NCBI RefSeq assembly: GCF_030268085.1
Contig: NZ_BSDE01000005.1
Coordinates: forward strand, 248,001-312,000
Origin: Geothrix limicola
GTDB taxonomy: Bacteria > Acidobacteriota > Holophagae > Holophagales > Holophagaceae
DNA: 64,000 nt
Direction of reading: 5' to 3'
Each line of letters starts with the position of its first letter. The first letter of the stretch is position 1. Below the pieces are notes generated by a model. That model saw only the letters and a program-made list of their open reading frames with translations, had not been told where the DNA came from and searched no databases. The translations under genes were made by a program, and so were the position numbers. Below are positions 60,265 to 64,000 of this stretch, in pieces.

Positions 60265-61113
60265 ATGCCCATCACCCCCCAAGAACTCATCGCCAACCTC
60301 GGAGACCTGCCGCCTCTTCCGCAGGTGGCCTCCCAGGTGCTGAGGGTGTCCGCCGATCCCGACGCCAACGCCGAGGATCTGCGCAAGGTCATCGCCATGG
60401 ATCAGGCGCTCACCAGCCAGATCCTGAAGATCTCGAACTCCGCCATGTTCGGCATGGTCCGCGAGGTCACCACCCTCACTCAGGCGATCATGACCCTCGG
60501 GTTTTCCACCATCAAGAGCGTGGTCATCGCCAGTTCGGCCAAGAACCTCTACCACCGCGGCACCGTGGGGCTGCAGGAGCGCCTCATCTGGGAGCACGCC
60601 CTGGTCTCGGCCGTGGCCAGCCGCGCCTTCGCCAAGAGCCTGCGCTTCCCGCGCATGGAGGAGGCCTTCATCGGCGGCCTGCTGCATGACATCGGGAAAT
60701 CCGTCATGGGCGTGAAGTTCCCCGAGCGCTACGGCGCGCTGCTGCGCTCCGTCTACAACGAGAACACCGTCTGCCTCGACCTCGAACTCGACACCTTCGG
60801 CTTCGACCATGCCATGGTGGGCGAGGCGCTGGTGAGCCAGTGGAACCTGGCCCCCAGCCTGCAGGCGGCCGTGCGTTCGCACCACGACCCCATCCACGCG
60901 CCGGAGGCTCACCGCGAACTGGCCGCCATCGTCGCCCTGGCCAACCACCTGGCCCTGGAGGAGAAGGTCGGCATCGGGGATCCCCACCACCTGGAGGGCG
61001 CCTCCATGCAGGCCATGGAGATCCTGCAGCTGGGCCCCGAAGCCCTGGACGGCCTGAAGGAAGGCGTGCGGCAGGCCATCGAGCAGGACAAGTCGATGAT
61101 CGCGGAGTTCTGA
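60265..61113 (+). CDS. HDOD domain protein 1
   Basis: 282 residues. The HDOD domain (about 15-210) has LPPLPQVASQVLRV, LTSQILKISNSAMFG, GFSTIKSVVIASSAK and GGLLHDIGK. It is an HD-related fold without the full metal motif (HDIGK stays, the rest degenerate), generally a signalling adaptor. It is placed inside a chemotaxis operon. Confidence 0.85.
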   Translation: MPITPQELIANLGDLPPLPQVASQVLRVSADPDANAEDLRKVIAMDQALTSQILKISNSAMFGMVREVTTLTQAIMTLGFSTIKSVVIASSAKNLYHRGTVGLQERLIWEHALVSAVASRAFAKSLRFPRMEEAFIGGLLHDIGKSVMGVKFPERYGALLRSVYNENTVCLDLELDTFGFDHAMVGEALVSQWNLAPSLQAAVRSHHDPIHAPEAHRELAAIVALANHLALEEKVGIGDPHHLEGASMQAMEILQLGPEALDGLKEGVRQAIEQDKSMIAEF

Positions 61114-61115
61114 AG

Positions 61116-61976
61116 ATGATTTCCAAGGAGCAGTTCACCTCGCGCCTGAAGGCCAAGACCCTTCCGAGCCTCCCCCTGACGGTGGTGGCCCTGGGTGAGG
61201 CCGTGCAGGACGAGCGCTGCACCGTGGACCGCATCCTGGGCATCCTTTCGAAGGATCCCTCCCTTTCCGCCACCCTGCTGCGTCTCGCCAACTCGGCGCT
61301 CTACGCCGGCGGGGCCGTGATGGACCTGCGCACCGCCGTGCTGCGCCTGGGTTTCGATGCCGTGGCCAACCTCGGCACCGGCGCCGCGGTGATCAAGACC
61401 CTGAGGGGCGGCGCCCACCTCGACGCGCTGAAGCTGTGGCAGCACAGCGTCGCCGTGGGTCTCACGGCCAAGGGCGTCTGCGTCCTCGCCAAGCGGCACG
61501 GCCAGGCCGAGACCGCCTTCCTCACGGGCCTGCTCCACGACATCGGCAAGATCGCGCTCGACACCTGCTATCCCGAAGCCTACGCCGGCGTGATGCAGAA
61601 GGTCGCGGAAGGCGCCTACTTCGTGGATGCCGAGCGCGAGGTGCTCGGCCTGGACCACGCCGAGGCGGGATCCCTCCTCGCGGCGGAATGGTCCTTCCCC
61701 GAAGCCATCGTCGAAGTGATCCGCGATCATCACACGCCCAAGGCCGACGACTTCCTGCCCAACCTGATCCACCTCTGCGACCTGCTCGTCCGCACCCGCA
61801 TCCCCATGGGGCCCGCCGACGAACGCCTGCTCTTCTCGCTCGACGAACTGCCTTCCTTCAAGGCGGTGCTCGCCGGCGCCCTCCACAAGGACCTGGACGT
61901 GGAACGACTCACCTTCTCCATCGACGATGAAGTGGACCACGCCCTGGCCTTCGTCGAAGTGGCTTTCCAGGCCTAG
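61116..61976 (+). CDS. HDOD domain protein 2
   Basis: 286 residues from the ATG at 61116, 2 bp after the previous stop. The same fold as its neighbour: LPSLPLTVVALGEAV, LSATLLRLANSALYAG, GFDAVANLG, LTGLLHDIGKIALD. The two are diverged paralogues (about 25-30% by eye). It may act as a signal adaptor of the chemosensory or motility system. Confidence 0.85.
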   Translation: MISKEQFTSRLKAKTLPSLPLTVVALGEAVQDERCTVDRILGILSKDPSLSATLLRLANSALYAGGAVMDLRTAVLRLGFDAVANLGTGAAVIKTLRGGAHLDALKLWQHSVAVGLTAKGVCVLAKRHGQAETAFLTGLLHDIGKIALDTCYPEAYAGVMQKVAEGAYFVDAEREVLGLDHAEAGSLLAAEWSFPEAIVEVIRDHHTPKADDFLPNLIHLCDLLVRTRIPMGPADERLLFSLDELPSFKAVLAGALHKDLDVERLTFSIDDEVDHALAFVEVAFQA

Positions 61977-61987
61977 GGAGACCGACC

Positions 61988-63088
61988 ATGACGATCCGAA
62001 TCCTGGTGGTGGACGACAGCCCCTTCATGCGGAAGTCCCTCCAGAAGATGCTGGAGGACGCCCCCGACCTGCGCGTGATCGCCACCGCGCGGGACGGCAT
62101 CGACGCCCTCGAGAAGATCCAGGAGCACAAGCCCGACATCGTCACCCTCGATATCGAAATGCCGCGCATGGATGGGCTCACCTGCCTGAAGAAGATCATG
62201 GCGGACCATCCCATGCCGGTGCTGATGGTCTCGAGCCTCACGCAGGAGGGCGCCCAGGCCACGCTGGATGCGCTTTCCCTCGGCGCCCTCGACTTCATCC
62301 CCAAGGAGAGCGGCTTCGCCAGCCTGAGCATCCTGCAGATCCAGCAGGATCTTCAGGAGAAGGTGCGGCGCCTCGCCACGAGCCCGCGCTTCCATCGGCC
62401 CTCTGCCACGCCTGCGCCCGCCCCCACCACCCACCCGACGCCAAGCACGCCCGCCCGTCCGGTTGCGCCGGCCAAGCCCGCGGCCCCGACGGGTACGGGC
62501 CTGGCCGGCTCGCCCCAGGCCGAGCTGCTCGTGCTGGGCAGTTCCACCGGCGGCCCCAAGGCCCTTCAGGACATCCTGCCCACCCTTCCGGCCAGCCTGC
62601 CGGTGCCCTGCCTCATCGTCCAGCACATGCCGAGCACCTTTACCAAGCCCTTCGCCGACCGCCTCAACGGCCTCTGCCAGGTGCACGTGAAGGAGGCCGA
62701 ACAGGGCGAGCCCCTCAAGGCCGGCACGGTCTACATCGCCCCCGGCGGCATCCACATGACCTACGGCGCCCGCGGACCCAAGGGCTGCGTCGAATTGAGC
62801 CCCGAGCCCGTGTCCTCCCTGCACCGCCCCAGCGTCGACGTACTCTTCCTCAGCGTGGCCGAAGTCTTCAAGGGCCAGGTGCTCGCCACCATCCTCACGG
62901 GCATGGGCGCCGACGGCGCCAAGGGCATGGAGCAACTGAAGCGCAAGGGCGCCCACACGATCGCCGAATCCGAAGAGACCTGTGTCGTCTACGGCATGCC
63001 GCGCGCCGCCGTGGAACGGGGCTGCGTGGATGTCATCGCCCCCCTGACGGACATCCCGGGCCACCTCCGCCGGCACTTCCGCATCTGA
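61988..63088 (+). CDS. cheB: Protein-glutamate methylesterase/deamidase CheB
   Basis: 366 residues. The receiver (1-120) has ILVVDDSPFMR and the phospho-acceptor D55 (TLDIEMPRMDG). A Pro/Ala-rich linker (about 130-165) leads to the methylesterase domain: the Ser nucleophile in LGSSTGGPKAL, His in LIVQHMPSTFT and Asp in GMGADGAKGM. It demethylates the receptors that CheR methylates. Confidence 0.92.
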   Translation: MTIRILVVDDSPFMRKSLQKMLEDAPDLRVIATARDGIDALEKIQEHKPDIVTLDIEMPRMDGLTCLKKIMADHPMPVLMVSSLTQEGAQATLDALSLGALDFIPKESGFASLSILQIQQDLQEKVRRLATSPRFHRPSATPAPAPTTHPTPSTPARPVAPAKPAAPTGTGLAGSPQAELLVLGSSTGGPKALQDILPTLPASLPVPCLIVQHMPSTFTKPFADRLNGLCQVHVKEAEQGEPLKAGTVYIAPGGIHMTYGARGPKGCVELSPEPVSSLHRPSVDVLFLSVAEVFKGQVLATILTGMGADGAKGMEQLKRKGAHTIAESEETCVVYGMPRAAVERGCVDVIAPLTDIPGHLRRHFRI

Positions 63089-63975
63089 TGGAAACCCCCG
63101 CGATCCTGGGATCCCTGAGGATTCCGGTCTCCGCGGCCCTGTCCGCCCCGGCCTTATCAAGCGCCTTGTCCAACGCGTTGGCCGGCCAGGTCATCGAGGC
63201 CACGCTGGAGGCCGTGCTGCCCGAGGGCCTGCTGCTTCGCACCGCCGATGGCAAGCAGCTGCAGGCCCAGGGCAGCCTGCCCTTCCCGCCGGGCAGCACG
63301 CTGGCCCTGAAGGCCCTTCCCCTGCCCGAGGGCGCAGGCGTGCGCCTGCAGGTGATCCGCGCCACCCCTCCGCCCAGCCCGGCCCTGCTCGCCCCGCTGG
63401 CTCAGGGCGAAGCGGCGCCGCTCATGGCGCGCCTGCAGACGGGCGCCGCACAGACGCCCCTCGCGGACCTGCTCCGCAACCTGCTGCGGGCCGGTGCCAC
63501 CGTGGCCGAACAGCCCGAGACCTGGTCCACCTGGATGAAGGAGGCCATGAAGACGCTGTCCGACCCCACGGCCTCCCCCGCGGAATCGGCCTTCCACCGC
63601 CTTCAGGCCAAGGAGGGCACCGCCTGGTTCGAAGTTCCCCTGCCCTGGGCTCCCGGCGCCGAGCCCATGCGGATCTGGATCGAGGGCGAGGGGGAGGCCT
63701 CGGGGCGGGAGGCCGACGCCGTCCACCGCGTCTTTCTCAGCGTGCCCTTCAGCACCCTCGGCGAGGTCCGTCTCGGTCTGGAACAGCGCAGCGCCGGACT
63801 GCGCGCGCGCCTCTGGCTCGCACATCCAGATGAGATCGCGGCCCTGCGTCCCGAACTGGAGGCGGAACTGGCATCCCTCGGGCGGCCTGTGGACCTCCAG
63901 ATTCTCGCCCTTCCCCCGGACTCGCCGGACCTGCGGGCCCTGGCCGGGGCCCAGCCCATCCAGGCCCTGGGGTAG
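63088..63975 (+). CDS. FliK-like protein (flagellar hook-length control C-terminal domain)
   Basis: 295 residues, starting within the cheB stop (TGATG). The N-terminal 180 residues are Ala/Pro/Leu-rich and low in complexity. The C-terminus (about 200-285: VFLSVPFSTLGEVRLGLEQRSAGLRARLW...ELEAELASLGRPVDLQIL) has the FliK C-terminal pattern. FliK measures hook length and switches export to filament proteins. Gene order with CheB fits, but similarity is loose. Confidence 0.6.
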   Translation: METPAILGSLRIPVSAALSAPALSSALSNALAGQVIEATLEAVLPEGLLLRTADGKQLQAQGSLPFPPGSTLALKALPLPEGAGVRLQVIRATPPPSPALLAPLAQGEAAPLMARLQTGAAQTPLADLLRNLLRAGATVAEQPETWSTWMKEAMKTLSDPTASPAESAFHRLQAKEGTAWFEVPLPWAPGAEPMRIWIEGEGEASGREADAVHRVFLSVPFSTLGEVRLGLEQRSAGLRARLWLAHPDEIAALRPELEAELASLGRPVDLQILALPPDSPDLRALAGAQPIQALG

Positions 63976-63978
63976 GCC

Positions 63979-64000
63979 ATGAGCGACTTTCCCCTTCAGC
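63979..64000 (+). CDS. Start of next gene (truncated by window)
   Basis: An ATG three bases after the preceding TAG opens MSDFPLQ, with AGG upstream. Only seven residues are seen; no function can be given. It would be the next gene of the cluster. Confidence 0.4.

Overview
The window is high-GC, densely coded bacterial chromosome. Several traits together suggest an Acidobacteriota genome, most plausibly of the Holophagaceae (Geothrix/Holophaga type): a carboxypeptidase-regulatory-like (Oar type) TonB-dependent receptor, a Ser/Thr kinase carrying TPR repeats, beta-barrel outer-membrane and periplasmic helical proteins, and a chemotaxis/flagellar cluster in a Gram-negative cell. This placement is inference from gene content; no 16S rRNA is present. 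No prophage, insertion sequence with a transposase, CRISPR array or restriction system is visible.

Layout. 1-6.8 kb: riboflavin (RibA, cut by the window edge), NrnA-type DHH phosphoesterase, adenosine deaminase and Fur on the minus strand, then a tautomerase-like/winged-helix protein, a methyltransferase, an MFS exporter and a GNAT protein. 6.8-12.4 kb: a repeat-rich gap, RNase P RNA (rnpB, minus strand), ExbD, TonB, a membrane protein with an MCP-like signalling hairpin, and RecO. 12.4-23.6 kb: Spy/CpxP-like and transglutaminase-like periplasmic proteins, MarR, an ABC-F ATPase, two paralogous exported helical proteins, an outer-membrane barrel, a Smr-like protein, a PfkB kinase, a LysM protein and RsmG. 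23.7-34.1 kb: YbeY with an unusual AT-hook tail, a TPR protein, YebC with a duplicated 3' end, an M14 peptidase, and an overlapping oxidoreductase / serine hydrolase / SpoIID operon. 34.2-46.3 kb: a coupled GT4-toroid and GH130 pair, tRNA-Arg(CCU), TatD, TcdA, a hybrid histidine kinase, a second ABC-F, an NTF2-like protein, SSB and a C26 amidotransferase. 46.4-58.8 kb: the TonB-dependent receptor, a crotonase, a small Cys-rich protein, the kinase-TPR protein, a transketolase C-terminal half coupled to a PH-like protein, HrpB, an HpaI-type aldolase and a GNAT protein. 58.9-64 kb: AcpS and a cheR-HDOD-HDOD-cheB-fliK-like operon running off the end.

Most notable is a small dispersed element between genes. 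Copies at 2768-2826 and 7083-7141 align without gaps over 59 nt, share an invariant GAGTGGGAGC core, and differ at paired stem positions by compensatory changes. A third, more diverged copy lies at 26145-26209. All three abut the 3' end of a gene (fur, rnpB, yebC) in the same relative orientation, and at rnpB and yebC the end of that gene is itself partly duplicated next to the element. This looks like a mobile or structured-RNA element and is the best candidate here for something undescribed.
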